From contig OZ022508.1 in assembly GCA_963989385.1 (NCBI GenBank), forward strand, positions 51,561,087 through 51,625,086: DNA of 64,000 nt, written 5' to 3'. Positions within the stretch are counted from its first letter, which is position 1. Each line of letters opens with the position of its first letter. The notes below the pieces were generated by a model. That model searched no databases. It was not told the DNA's origin and saw nothing but the letters and a program-made list of their open reading frames with translations. The DNA comes from Ctena decussata. Lineage: Eukaryota > Mollusca > Bivalvia > Lucinida > Lucinidae. Below, one piece after another: positions 44,429 to 55,343 of this stretch. The position numbers and the translations under genes were made by a program.

Positions 44429-47400
44429 ACAAGAGGGCCATGATGGCCCTGGATCGCTCACCTGAGTATCTTGTGAACTTAACCTCAGAAACATCCATAC
44501 GTCCAACAGACAGAGTTTCACAAAGATTCAATGGAAAATGAACCCTTTATTGTGTACCTTAGGTTTTTATAAGATTTAACCTAATGACCTTGTTTTTGAC
44601 CCCATATGACCCAGTTTCAAACCTGGTCTAGATTTCTTGGATATAAACATTCTGACAAAGTTTCATGAATATCGGATCAAAACTGTGCCCTCTAGAGCGT
44701 AAACAATGTTTTTCTAAGGTTTGACCTAGTTTTTGACCTGACTTGACCAAGTTGCACCCTTGGTCCAGATTTGTTGGAGATAAACATTTTGACAAAGTCT
44801 CATGAAGATTAGAACAAAACTGTGTCCTCTAAAGCGTTCACATGGTTTTTCTAAGAACTGACCTAGTGACCTAGTTTTTGACCTGACATGGCCCAGTTTC
44901 AAATCAGGTCTAGCTTTCATAAAAATAAACATTCTGACAAAGTTTCATGTAGGTAATATCATAACTGTGCCCTCAAGAGTGTACACAACGTTTTTCTAAG
45001 ATTTGACCTAGTGACCTAGTTTTTGACCCCACATGAGCCAGTATCAAAGTTGTTCTAGATTTCATTAAGATAAACATTCTGACTAAGTTTCATGATGATT
45101 GGATCGTAACTGTGCCCTCTGAGTCATTCTAAGATTTATTTCTATTTTTAGCTCTGGCGGCCATTTTGTACAGCAGAGTGGAACCGTTTCAGCAATTTTT
45201 AGCTCACCTGTCAAGGTGAGCTTATAGTATAGACTTGGTCCGTCGTCCGTCGTCGTCGGCGTCGGTGTTCACACTTTTAAACATCTTCTTCTCAGAAACC
45301 ACTGTCTATACTAAGTCTCATGAAGATTAGAACAAAACTGTGTCCTCTAAAGCATTCACATGGTTTTTCTAAGAACTGACCTAGTGACCTAGTTTTTGAC
45401 CTGACATGGCCCAGTTTCAAATCAGGTCTAGATTTCATAAAAATAAACATTCTGACAAAGTTTCATGTAGATTATATCATAACTGTGCCCTAAAGAGTGT
45501 ACACAACGTTTTTCTAAGATTTGACCTAGTGACCTAGTTTTTGACCCCACATGACCCAGTATCAAAGTTGGCCTAGATTTCATTCAGATAAACTTTCTGA
45601 CCATGTTTCATGATGATTGGATCGTAACTGTGCCCTCTGATTCATTCTAAGATTTATTTCTATTTTTAGCTCTGGTGGCCATTTTGTACAGCAGAGTGGA
45701 ACCGTTTCAGCAATTTTTGTTTAGAACCATGAGTCAAACACTTCTGTGAAATTATTTTATAATCGAGCCATTGGCTTTAGAGGAGGTGTCGTTTAAAGGT
45801 TTTTCTATATTTAGCTCTGGTGGCCATTTTGTTCAGCAGAGCTGAACCATTTTCGCAATTTTGGTAGAGGGTCTCCTAAGGAACATTTCTGTGAAATTAT
45901 TTCAAAATCTTCCCAGCAGTTTTGGAGGAGAAGTCGTTTAAAGGTTTTTCTATTTTTAGGTCTGGCGGCCATATTGTTCAGCCGAGCAAAACCGGTAGAG
46001 CAATTTTGGTAGCAGGACTCCTAGGGAACATTTCTGTGAAATTATTTCAAAATCTACCCAGCAGTTTTGAAGGCGAAGTCGTTTCAAGGTTTTTTCTATT
46101 TTTAGCTCTGGTGGCCATTTTATTCAACGGAGCGGAACCGTTTTAGGATTTTGGTAGAGGGTGTCTTCAGGAACATTTCTGTGAAATTCTTTCAAAATCT
46201 CCCCAGCAGTTTTGGAGGCAAAATCGTTTAAAGGTTTTTTCTATTTTTAGCTCTGGCGGCCATTTTGTTCAGTGAAGTGGAAGCGTTTAGCAATTTTGGT
46301 AGAGGGTGTCCTAAGAAACATTTCTGTGAAATTATTTTAAAATCTGCCCAGCAGTACTGGAGGAGAAGTTGTTTAAAGGTTTTTCTATTTTTAGAGCTCT
46401 GGCGGCCATATTGTTCAGCGGAGCGGAACCATTTGAGAAATTTTGGTTAAGGGCCTCTGTAGAAACATTTCTGTGAAATTATTTCAAAATCTTCCCAGCA
46501 GTTTTGGAGGAGAAGTTGTTTAAAGTTTTTTCTATTTTTAGCTCTGGCGGCCATATTGTTCAGCGGAGCGGAACCATTCGAGAAATTTTGGTTAAAAGCC
46601 TCCAAAGAAACATTTCTGTGAAATTATTTCAAAATCTGCCTAGCAGTTTTGGAGGCAAAGTCGTTTAAAGGTTTTTCTATTTTTAGCTCTGATGGCCATT
46701 TTGTTGAGCCGAGCTGACTCGTTTTAGCAATTTTGGTAGAGGGTGTCTTCAGGAACATTTCTGTGAAATTCTTTCAAAATCTGCCCAGCAGTTTTGGAGG
46801 CAAAATCGTTTAAAGGTTTTTCTATTTTTAGCTCTGGCGGCCATTTTGTTCAGTGAAGTGGAACCGTTTTAGCAATTTTGGTAGAGGGTGTCCTAAGAAA
46901 CATTTCTGTGAAATTATTTAAAAATCTGCCCAGTAGTACTGGAGGAGAAGTTGTTTAAAGGTTTTTCTATTTTTAGCTCTGGCGGCCATATTGTTCAGCG
47001 GAGCGGAACCATTTGAGAAATTTTGGTTAAGGGCCTCTGTAGAAACATTTCTGTGAAATTATTTCAAAATCTGCCCAGCAGTTTTGGAGGAGAAGTTGTT
47101 TAAAGATTTTTCTATTTTTAGCTCTGGCGGCCATATTGTTCAGCAGAGCGGAACCATTCGAGAAATTTTGGTTAAGGGCCTCCAAAGAAACATTTCTGTG
47201 CAATATTTCAAAATCTGCCTAGCAGTTTTGGAGGCAAAGTCGTTTAAAGGTTTTTCTATTTTTAGCTCCGATGGCCATTTTGTTGAGCCGAGCTGACTCG
47301 TTTTAGCAATTTTGGTAGAGGGTCTCCTAAGAAACATTTCTGTGAAATTATTTCAAAATCTGCCCAGCAATTTTGGAGGAGAAGTCGTTTAAAGGTTTTT

Positions 47401-48049
47401 CTATTTTTAGCTCTGGCGGCCATATTGTTAAGCCGAGCGGAACCATTTGAGCAATTTTGGTTAAGGGCCTCCTAAGGAACATTTCTGTGAAATTATTTCA
47501 AAATCCGTCCAGCACTTTTGGAGGCGAAGTCGTTTAAAGGTTTTTCTATTTTTAGCTCTGGCGGCCATTTTGTTCAGCAGAGCGGAACCGTTTTTGCAAA
47601 TTTGGTAGAGGGTCTCCTAAGAAACATTTCTGTGAGAAAAAACATCAAAATCTGCCCAACAGTTTTGGAGGCGAAGTCGTTTAAAGGTTTTTTCTATTTT
47701 TAGCTCTGACGGCCATTTTGTTCAGCGGAGCGGAACCGTTTGAGCAATTTTGGTAAAAGGCCTCTTAAGGAACATTTCTGTGAAATATTTCAAAATCTGC
47801 CCAGCAGTTTTGCAGAAGTCGTTTAAAGGTTTTTCTATTTTTAGCTCTGGCAGCCATATTGTTCAGTGGAGGGGAACCGTTTTAGCAATTTTGGTAAAGA
47901 GTCCCCCAAGGAACATTTCTGTGAAATTATTTCAAAATCTGTCCAGCAGTTTTGGAGAAGAAGTCGTTTAAAGCAAAAGTTGACGACGGACGACGGACAA
48001 AGACCGTTCACAATAGCTCACCTTGAGCACTTCGTGCGCAGGTGAGCTA
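44429..48049 (+). mobile_element. c+b composite element, copy 3, expanded b array
   Basis: The 5' terminus is ACAAGA, GGGCC-ATGAT-GGCCC, TGGATCGCTCACCTGAG. c monomers follow to about 45140, then an aberrant fragment (45200-45305: a minus d terminus cut short and joined to a second set of c monomers), then about 17 b monomers of about 145 bp (45660-47960). The 3' end is GACGACGGACGACGGAC, TAGCTCACCTTGAGCAC-TTC-GTGCGCAGGTGAGCTA. The b array contains a repeated four-monomer block. Confidence 0.8.
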
Positions 48050-48812
48050 ATAAAAAATGTATGTGGAGGTACCGGTCTTGAGTTTTAGAGTTATGGAGGG
48101 GACACGATTTCCATACTAAAATTTACAAAGGGGTAAACTACAATAAAAAATGTAGGTGGAGTTACGGGTCTTGCTCTCTGCACATCGTCTGATAATGCTT
48201 TATATTTGTTCCAAGTTTCGTGAAATTATCTCAATTGGTTACAGAGTTATTGATCGGACATGATTTCTATACTAAAATTTTCAAAGGGGCATAATTCCGT
48301 AAATAATGTAGGTGGAGGTACGGGTTTTGCTCTCTGCACATCGTCTGATGATGCTGTATATTTGTACCAAGTTTCGTGAAATTATCTGGAATCAGTTACA
48401 GAGTTAATGAGCGGACACGATTTCCATACTAAAATTTTCAAAGAAGCATAATTCCGTATAAAATGTAGATGGAGTTACCAATCTTGCTCTCTGCACATCG
48501 TCTGATGATGCTTTATATTTGTACCAAGTTTCGTGAAATTATCTCAATCGGTTACAGAGTTATTGAGCGGACACTATTTCCATACTTAAATTTTAAAAGG
48601 GCCATAATTCAGTAAATAAATGTAGGTGGAGTTATGGGTCTTGCTCTCTCACGTTGTCTGATGATGCTGTATATTTGTTCCAAGTTTCGTGAAATTATCT
48701 CAATCGGTTACAGAGTTATTGAGCGGACACGGTTTGTGACAGATGGACAGACGGGCAAACAGACGACCAGGGCAAAAACAATGTCTCCGACCACTTCAGG
48801 GGGAGACATAAA

Positions 48813-49130
48813 AACACATAAAACAACCAAGGACTACAACAAAACTGTCGCCTTGAAATCAGCACTTTAGTTTGCTGCTATGGCAACTTAGAATTCCCAT
48901 AGACTTATAATGGGGAAAATTGTAAAATGGCATTTACTGCCAAGCCATAGCAGATATTTTGACATATTTTTATAGAAGTGTTCCTTGAGAAGTCTTGCAT
49001 CAACCATGTTTTTTGGCCGACTGCTCATTTTTGTCGAACCTGCTTAAGCAAGGTGTGATATAGGAGTTCACTTTTCTGTCTGTCCATCCTTCAGTCATTC
49101 TGTTCGTTCGTCCGTCCATACGTCCATCCG
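48813..49130. repeat. X-box-bearing repeat, first copy
   Basis: TGCTGCTATGGCAAC at about 48874, ACTTATAATGGGGAAAATTG, and CATTTACTGCCAAGCCATAG recur at 51207-51245 plus 51718-51770 and at about 52010-52080. From about 49070 there is a TGTCCATCC/GTTCGTTCGTCCGTCC tract that resembles the GGACG-rich tracts of element ends. Confidence 0.55.
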
Positions 49131-50860
49131 TCAACAATTACGTCGACCCTAGTGTTAAGTCCATTCCTCGCAAACTATGATAACTACAGTCATCAAACCT
49201 AGCATAAAGCTTCTTAGAATGTTCTCGAGGGCTGTTGCTCTTATTTTAACCTTTGACCTATATTTTATGATCTGCTGACTTAGTTAAACTGTCCATCAAC
49301 AATTATGACGACCCTAGCGTTTAAGACCATTTCTTGCAAAGTATGATACCTACAATCATAAAACCTGGCACAAAGCTTCTTCTCAGAATGTTCTAGAGGA
49401 CTGTTGCTTTTATTTTTACCCTTGACCTATATTTCATGCTCTGCTGACTTCGTAAAACTGTCCACCAACAATTACCTCGACCCTAGCGTTTAAGTCCATT
49501 TCTCCCAAACTATGATACCTACAATCATCAAACCTGGCATACGAGGGTCATCCAATAAGTCTTGCAAACGCCGTCATTACTGCTTTATTAATTGAGGTAG
49601 GATACTCAAATTATACCATTAACAGCTTACATATATAATACACATATGTGCTAAAAATTATACATGTGACATTCCTTTCTCAGATATGGGAGGGTTTGAA
49701 TGCAAAGGTGTAAGGGATACAGGCGTTGAAATTGCACAAACATGATGTCTTTTACAAGAGGTGAGGGGAAGAAAAATCCTGCATATATGTTTATAATTCC
49801 TTCAAATCACAAAAATTCATGTTCTAAAGTAACTGTCTTATATTTAAGAACTCAAATAAGAGACAGTTATCATTACACATTACCAAACAAATGTGGTTGC
49901 TAGGCAACGAGAGAATATTACAGAATTTTAGCAAAATTCTAGTTTTTGACGTTTACCTCTGGTTTCTTAAGGCTGCAAACGAAATTCAACAAGGCTCGAA
50001 GTTTATACTTTCTATAATATCTACATTTCAGCGTCTCTGGACTATTCTTTGATAACAAATTAATGGCAGTTTAGGAAACACTTCATCTCCTGTGAAAGCC
50101 TTTTCTTCATATACTCATTTTATATGATGCACGAAAAGCATGGTAAACTTCCTTTGAACATTAATAATATCTTGACTGACGGCAATATCTTAACCGTGGT
50201 ACCATGTACATACTTCGGTATGTTTTTCCACATCTCCCAGCAATCTCAAGATATTTACAAGCCTTCTAAACTGAGCTAGGGGATCGTAAACAGGCAACTA
50301 GAAGCCACCACAGCACCCATAATGGTAGTATTCTTCAGTTGCCTAGCAACGCCATTTGCAAGATCATGACGTTTCTGGAAATTGTTGACAGGAAAGAAGG
50401 GAATCTACAATATAGGAATGTGGATTGCTTGATTCTTCTTTAATTATCTTTTGCCTGAAACTTGTCCGTTTGCAGGACTTATTGGATGACCCTCGTAAAG
50501 CTTCTTCTGAGAATGTTCTCGAGGACTGTTGCTCTTATTTTTACCTTGGCCATATATTTCATGCTCTGCTGACTTCGTAATTTTTTATTCAAAATTATGT
50601 TGATGCTAGTGTTTAAGTCCATTTCTCGCAAACTATGATACCTTGAATCATCAAACCTGGCATCAAGTTTTTTTCTTAGAATGTTCTTGAGTGCTGTTGC
50701 AATTGATTTACTTTTGACAAATATTTCATGCTTTGCTGACTGCAAAATTTTAAACCCAAAATTGTGTTGGCCCTAGCGTTTTAGTCCTTTTGTCTCGAAG
50801 TATGATACCTGTAGTCATCACACTTGAGGTAAAGTTTTTCTTTGGAATGTTCATGAGGGA
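49131..50860. repeat. j-type tandem array, about 169-bp monomers
   Basis: Monomers share TCTCGCAAACTATGATACC, ATCAAACCTGGCATAAAGCT, GAATGTTCTCGAGGACTGTT and TTGACCTATATTTCATG. The marker GAATGTTCTCGAGG-like motif occurs near 49217, 49387, 50513, 50682 and 50849. A MITE interrupts the third monomer. Confidence 0.78.
49542..50495. mobile_element. 954-bp mariner-like MITE, TA target duplication
   Basis: The left end CGAGGGTCATCCAATAAGTC and the reverse complement of the right end CGAGGGTCATCCAATAAGTC match for at least 20 bp, with TTGCAAACG/CTGCAAACG continuing. It is flanked by TA on both sides (49540-49541, 50496-50497). The host monomer reads GGCATAAAGCTTC when empty. A TA target and an ACGAGGGTCAT-type end suit the mariner group. 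No transposase frame of useful length is present. The interior has two inverted X-box motifs (49896-49908, 50338-50350). Confidence 0.87.
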
Positions 50861-52250
50861 TGTTGCAGTTATTCCTACCCTTGACCTATATTTTATGCTC
50901 TTCTGACTTAGTAAAATTTTACATCCAAAATTGTGTTGACCCTAGCATTTTTGTCCATTTCTCATGTACGTTCGTTTTAATTATAGTCTTTACTACTGTG
51001 GAAGCGCAATGCAGGTGCAACATAGCATTCCGCAGAATTCTTGCCGTTGGTTGCCATGGAAACCAAAATGCAAAAAATGAAAAAAAAAAGATATACTTAA
51101 ACACTATTTCTCAGAAACCATAATGTCTGTGTAGCTGAGACTTTATAGAAATATTCATCACAAGTCTTTACAGATTCCGATTTCTTTATGAAAATTGGCT
51201 CTATAGTTTGGTTGCTATGGCAACTTATAGTTTCCATAGACATATGTGACAGTGCCTGCGATTTTGAGCCTTGTGGAGGTGGACGTTGACGTCATGAAAC
51301 GTGAAATGAAAGTGACGTCATAAAATTTGCACGTTAAGTTAATTGGATTTCCGCGCATTGACTGATAGATTTCAAAGCGTCACCTGAAAAGAGTGAATCA
51401 ACATTTTTGTAGGCGTCTTTAATTTTCTTCATCTACACTCTTTTAAGAATGTTCGCATTATAGATCTTTGAAAAGCGACGCCACGAACCTGAGTTATAAA
51501 ACTTAATCCAGCTAGTATGTCTAGATTGTATCCAATCAGTGAAACGAAAACAAAAATTCGGGTGAGTATGAATTTCGTTTGCTTTTGCAGTCAATTTTGG
51601 CGCTCTTGTTATGTGCTTCTCAAAATCTATTCTGGAAGCACTAATAAATTATGAAAATGTTAAAAACAAAATTTCCGATTTTCGCTACGTAAGGCTCAAA
51701 ATGCCAAACACTGTCACATATAATGGGGACACTTGAAAAATGGCATTTGCTGCCAAGCCACTGCTGATATTTTGACAAAACTTTTATAGAAATGTTCCTT
51801 GAGTAGTCAGTCTGCTATCAGCCATATGATTTTATGCCCACTGCTCATTTTTATATGTTGCCATGGAAACCAAATTGCAAAAATAGAAGAAAATACCTTA
51901 AATCATCTCCTTTAAAAGCATATACTCTTTGAGGCAGATACTTCATAGACAAACTAATCATATCAGCCTTTACAGATTTTATGTTTTCCATTGTCATTAT
52001 TCAAAGGACATGGTTGGTATGGCAACTTATAATGGGAAAAACCAAAGCCTTGATTCATTGCTAAGTCATTGCAGATATCATGACCTACCATTTTCAGAAA
52101 TATTCCAAAAGTGGTCTTCCGTCAGTCCTATATTTCTTTCTGCGCCAGGCTCATTTTGACTGGTTGCCATTAAACAGCAAAAAATCCTTTGGAAGTTATC
52201 CTTTTTTGTTGCCACGGAAATCAAAATGTGGAAAATAGTTATAGTTTGTT
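50861..52250. repeat. X-box-bearing repeat region
   Basis: Diverged units contain GTTGCCATGGAAACC-like motifs (about 51050, 51857, 52208) and GCTATGGCAACTTAT-like motifs (51211-51224, about 52013). They also share ATGGCATTTGCTGCCAAGCC and TTTTATAGAAATGTTCCTTG. A MITE at 51246-51717 interrupts one unit. No coding sequence is supported. Confidence 0.6.
51246..51717. mobile_element. 472-bp MITE with ATAT target duplication
   Basis: The left end GTGACAGTG-CCTGCG-ATTTTGAGCC and the reverse complement of the right end GTGACAGTG-TTTGGC-ATTTTGAGCC pair with a six-base divergent block. It is flanked by ATAT at 51242-51245 and 51718-51721. The empty unit reads AGAC-TTATAATGGGG at about 48902. The 4-bp target duplication does not identify the superfamily by itself. 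No transposase is present. Confidence 0.8.
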
Positions 52251-52305
52251 ATCAACTCAACACACTGTCTGACTGAGGCTTTGTAGTTGTATATTTTGTA
52301 TTAGT

Positions 52306-52590
52306 CTATACAAATGTGACAGCAATTTTGAACCTGTACAAATGTGATAGCAGCTTTGAGTTAGAGATCTGGTGAACTTTGTGGCCCATGGGCCTCTTGT
52401 TACCATATATGGGCATGGCGGTCATCTTCGTGAGGTGACTTGGACCAAGTACATAAGCTTTCTTTTCCCCTTTGCCTAAAAGATGCATATGAAATTTGAT
52501 TGAAATTGACTCTGTAGTTTCAAAGGAGAAGTCGACTCTAAGAGGAGTTGATTTCACGAAGTATATACTTCCAGTCATAATACAAACATT
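52306..52590 (-). mobile_element. d fragment with a minus-oriented 5' terminus
   Basis: Reading minus from about 52402: AACAAGA, hairpin GGCCC-AT-GGGCC, ACAAAGTTCACC. The adjoining 52403-52560 is plus-oriented d sequence (ACCATATATGGGCATGGCGG), so this is a junction of two repeat pieces. Confidence 0.5.
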
Positions 52591-52840
52591 TTATTGTAAG
52601 AATTCTCAAGTGGCATAAATCTTGCAATACTGACCTTCAGTCCTAATTTCCAACCACACCTGCATTGTCTCATGGTTATAACGTGGTGTAAATATGATCA
52701 ACATATGACAAAAGCTACCGAAGTTATGTAGCAAAAACCTCATACGTTGAGGGAAAGAAGGAAGGACGGACATGCTGCTGAAAACAGTATACCCCCACTA
52801 AAACTACGGTTTGCAAGGGAGTTGGGGTACTGAAATTGCT
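52591..52840 (+). mobile_element. K-like element 3' end
   Basis: AAGTGGCATAAATCTTGC-type sequence is followed by GAAGGACGGACATGC, then AACAGTATACCCCCAC and TTTGCAAGGGAGTTGGGG. The order matches the 3' end of K at about 8716-8797, more diverged. Confidence 0.5.
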
Positions 52841-54090
52841 CGGCAGTGTGCAGACTGACCTACATGCAAGTAAAAGAAGCAAACTTGTGAGTATAATGGG
52901 GATTCAGTTCTTTCAACAGTTTGTCGGTAAATTGGACTGATGGCAGAAACGATGAAGTAAAGAGGACTTGAATCAACCAAATAACAAAAGAAGAACCTCC
53001 ACCTGATTCGTTTTAATGTACCTTCGAATTAGCAGCCCAGGGCACAATTGTTCAAAGCATCACTAGCCTAACGAGCTCATTAGCAGGGCAACTCGTTAAG
53101 TGTTTCATGACTTTATGACCAAATACACTCATATTTTTTGTGAAAAAAAGTGAGAAGCTTTTGCAATGCATAAGCGTCTCACTGTTTTTCAACAAAAATT
53201 TGTGGGGCATTTTGAGATATTAATGTTTGAAATTTTAAGGAAACTAACGACGTTAGTTTTGAACAACTGGGCCAAGAGCATTAATCCCTTGGCCAACACA
53301 TTTGGCTGACGAAGGTATGCACGTGCTTATGTGTGATACCTGATTTTACTATGTATACCTATTGTACACATACACTTTTACATTTGAATAAACCTGTAAT
53401 TATTACCCCATTGTACCTTTTTATAAGCTACAATGTTCGAGGGCATGTCCAGTATTAAGCACCAGCTAGTCTTCGAAAGTAACTCCAGTAAACCTGTATT
53501 CACTGAATTTTTCTATGTTCTATTTTGCCTGTTTGCCAGAAATTCAGTATACTGGTATCTTGAAACTTTTGTAGCTCCTTGAAAGCTTGTTTTAATACTG
53601 AGATAATATCTGTTTATTCCACCTAAAGAACCTCTTTTGTGGTGCTGAACAATGCTGCCTCACTGAAATGTCTCAGATGAGTGACAACGATATATTTACT
53701 ACGATGACTGATAAATCATCCTAAAACACCATATTATCTGGAGCTCTGTCAAAGTAGCTTTTCTTAAGTTCCCGACACAATTTCTTGAGCAATTTCATTC
53801 ACCTTGATCTGTACACAGTGAGAAGGGAAAATGGTTCAGTAGTAGTCAGAAACATATGTTCTCCCATCCACCAGCCCTTCCCAGGACGGCATACAGAAAC
53901 ATCTCACACGACGGCTTGTAGGACTCACATCACCGCCCCTGGAAAATATTTAGGTAAATGCATCTTGTACAATTTCTCGATAAATGGCAAAGAACACTAT
54001 TGCTGATTTAAGCTCTCGAATTCGTAAGACTGCAAACTGCAAAACATGCCTTCTTTCATCGCAGATCTGAATACATTCAGGTGATCATGT
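52841..54090. other. Low-repeat island with a small MITE
   Basis: Apart from the MITE at 53036-53273 I see no repeat unit, RNA gene or convincing exon. A 73-codon plus frame at 53785-54006 has no supporting signals. Confidence 0.4.
53036..53273. mobile_element. 238-bp MITE with GGCCCAGTTGTTCAAA-type ends
   Basis: The right end (reverse complement) is GGCCCAGTTGTTCAAAAC. The left end is GCCCAG, a seven-base insertion, then TTGTTCAAAGC. I recognise the GGCCCAGTTGTTCAAA terminus as a common mollusc MITE end. A CTAACGACGTTAG palindrome is at about 53244-53256. The target duplication is not clear. Confidence 0.58.
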
Positions 54091-55017
54091 GCTGATGTAA
54101 GTGTGTACCAGGTTTCATTACTCTAGCCCTTTTACTTTGTGAGAAAAAGACCTAAACCCAAAAGGTTTACATTGGTTAAACTGGTCACAGACATGGACGC
54201 GAACAAGGACGCGAACACGAACGTGAACGCATACTCGACTACGACTCCGGGGGTAAAGCATAAGCTCTCCTTTGCTTCGCAAAGCCATGCTAAAATGCAC
54301 TTTTTAAGCTTTTCCATTCAAAAGCCTTACAGACAAAATTTGACCTGGCAGTAAAATAGGTCAAGGTCAACCCAAGTTATCACTTATAAAAACTTTGTAG
54401 TACTAGAGCCCCAGATGCTACATACCAAGTTTCAAGGAAATCGGCCCAGTGGTTCTGGAGAAGAACCTTTTTTAAGGTTTTTGCCATATATGGGCATGGT
54501 GGCCACCTTGGTCATGTGACCTGGACCAAATATATAAAATATCTTTCCCACTTTGCCTGAAGGCTGTATATGAAATTTAATTAAAATTGGCCCAGCAGTT
54601 TCAGAGGAGAAGTCCTTTAAAAATGTTGACATACAACAGCAAATAACCTTTGGCCAAGGTCACTAAATGACCTTGACCTCTAGTATTCATAGGGGTTGAC
54701 GATGACTGCTTTTCCATATCACAGAGCACAACAGCACCAGAAAAATGCACTTTTTCAGCTTTCAAGTTTCAAGGCAATCGGTCTAGTGGTTCTGGAGAAG
54801 ATTTTTTTAAGGTTTTTACCATATATGGGCATGGCGGCCATCTTGGTCATGTGACCAGGGCCAAATATTTAAACTTAAATTCCCCCATCCTGTTCAAACT
54901 TCATATTAAATCTGGCTTCAATCGGCCCAGTGGTTTCTGAGAGGAAGATGTTTAAAAAGTGTGGACACCGACACCGACGACGACGGACGACACAGGCTAT
55001 GCTATAAGCTCACTAAA
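54091..55017 (+). mobile_element. h fragment followed by a d-type element 3' part
   Basis: 54091-54260 has TCATTACTCTAGCCCTTTTA, then GGACGCGAACAAGGACGCG and CCGGGGGTAAAGC, the 3' end of an h-type array. From 54290 there are d units (CCATATATGGGCATGGTGGC, TTGGTCATGTGACC) ending with a GACGACGGACGACAC tract and TATAAGCTCACT at about 55004-55014. The final half of the terminal hairpin is missing where the next element starts. Confidence 0.6.
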
Positions 55018-55343
55018 ACAAGTAGCCCAAAGGGCAACAATTGCTCACCTGAGAGACATTGTAAACCTATTGGGATATTTAAGATGCTCAAAGGCAGCTA
55101 ACTCCACAGTCAGTGGTCCAATCAGGCTGATAATTAAACTCATCCAAAACATTATGTATGCCCTCATTTAATATATGCAAGTTTAAAAAGTATCCGATCA
55201 AGAGCACAATAGACAGAGCTGTCAAGGGCAGCTAACTTGGTAGTGGTTGGCCTGATCTGGCCAAAATTTGAACTTGTTTAAGATATTATGCATTTCCTCA
55301 TTACCTGCAAGTTTGAAAAGGATCGGATCAGTAGAAACCAAGA

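Larger units (their letters stand above)
38296..48812 (+). mobile_element. f-type tandem-repeat element broken up by nested insertions
   Basis: The 5' side has hairpin ATGTTT-7nt-AAACAT (38296-38314), then CAGATGTCTCCCCCC. The 3' side has GACAGATGGACAGACGG, TGTCTCC (48782-48788) and GGGGGAGACATAA (48799-48812). Core monomers of about 157 bp carry TGTAGGTGGAGTTAC, CTCTGCACATCGTCTGATGA, TTTGTACCAAGTTTCGTGAA and AGGGGCATAATTCCG. They appear in four pieces: about 38475-38856, 40611-40786, 43968-44428 and 48050-48780. Elements at 38857-40610, about 40787-43967 and 44429-48049 are nested within it. Confidence 0.68.

Noticed and set aside
43139..47971. Plus-strand frames with KSFKGFSIFxSGGHIVQ repeats
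   Set aside because: They are translations of b monomers (145 bp, not a multiple of three), so no frame is maintained along the array.
34854..48812. LTR retrotransposon made of direct near-identical blocks (40790-41580 and 44522-45300)
   Set aside because: No target duplications, TG...CA ends, primer site or gag/pol frames. The blocks are parts of two c+b elements.
53785..54006. 73-codon plus frame in the low-repeat island
   Set aside because: No splice-site support, no recognisable domain, and length expected by chance.
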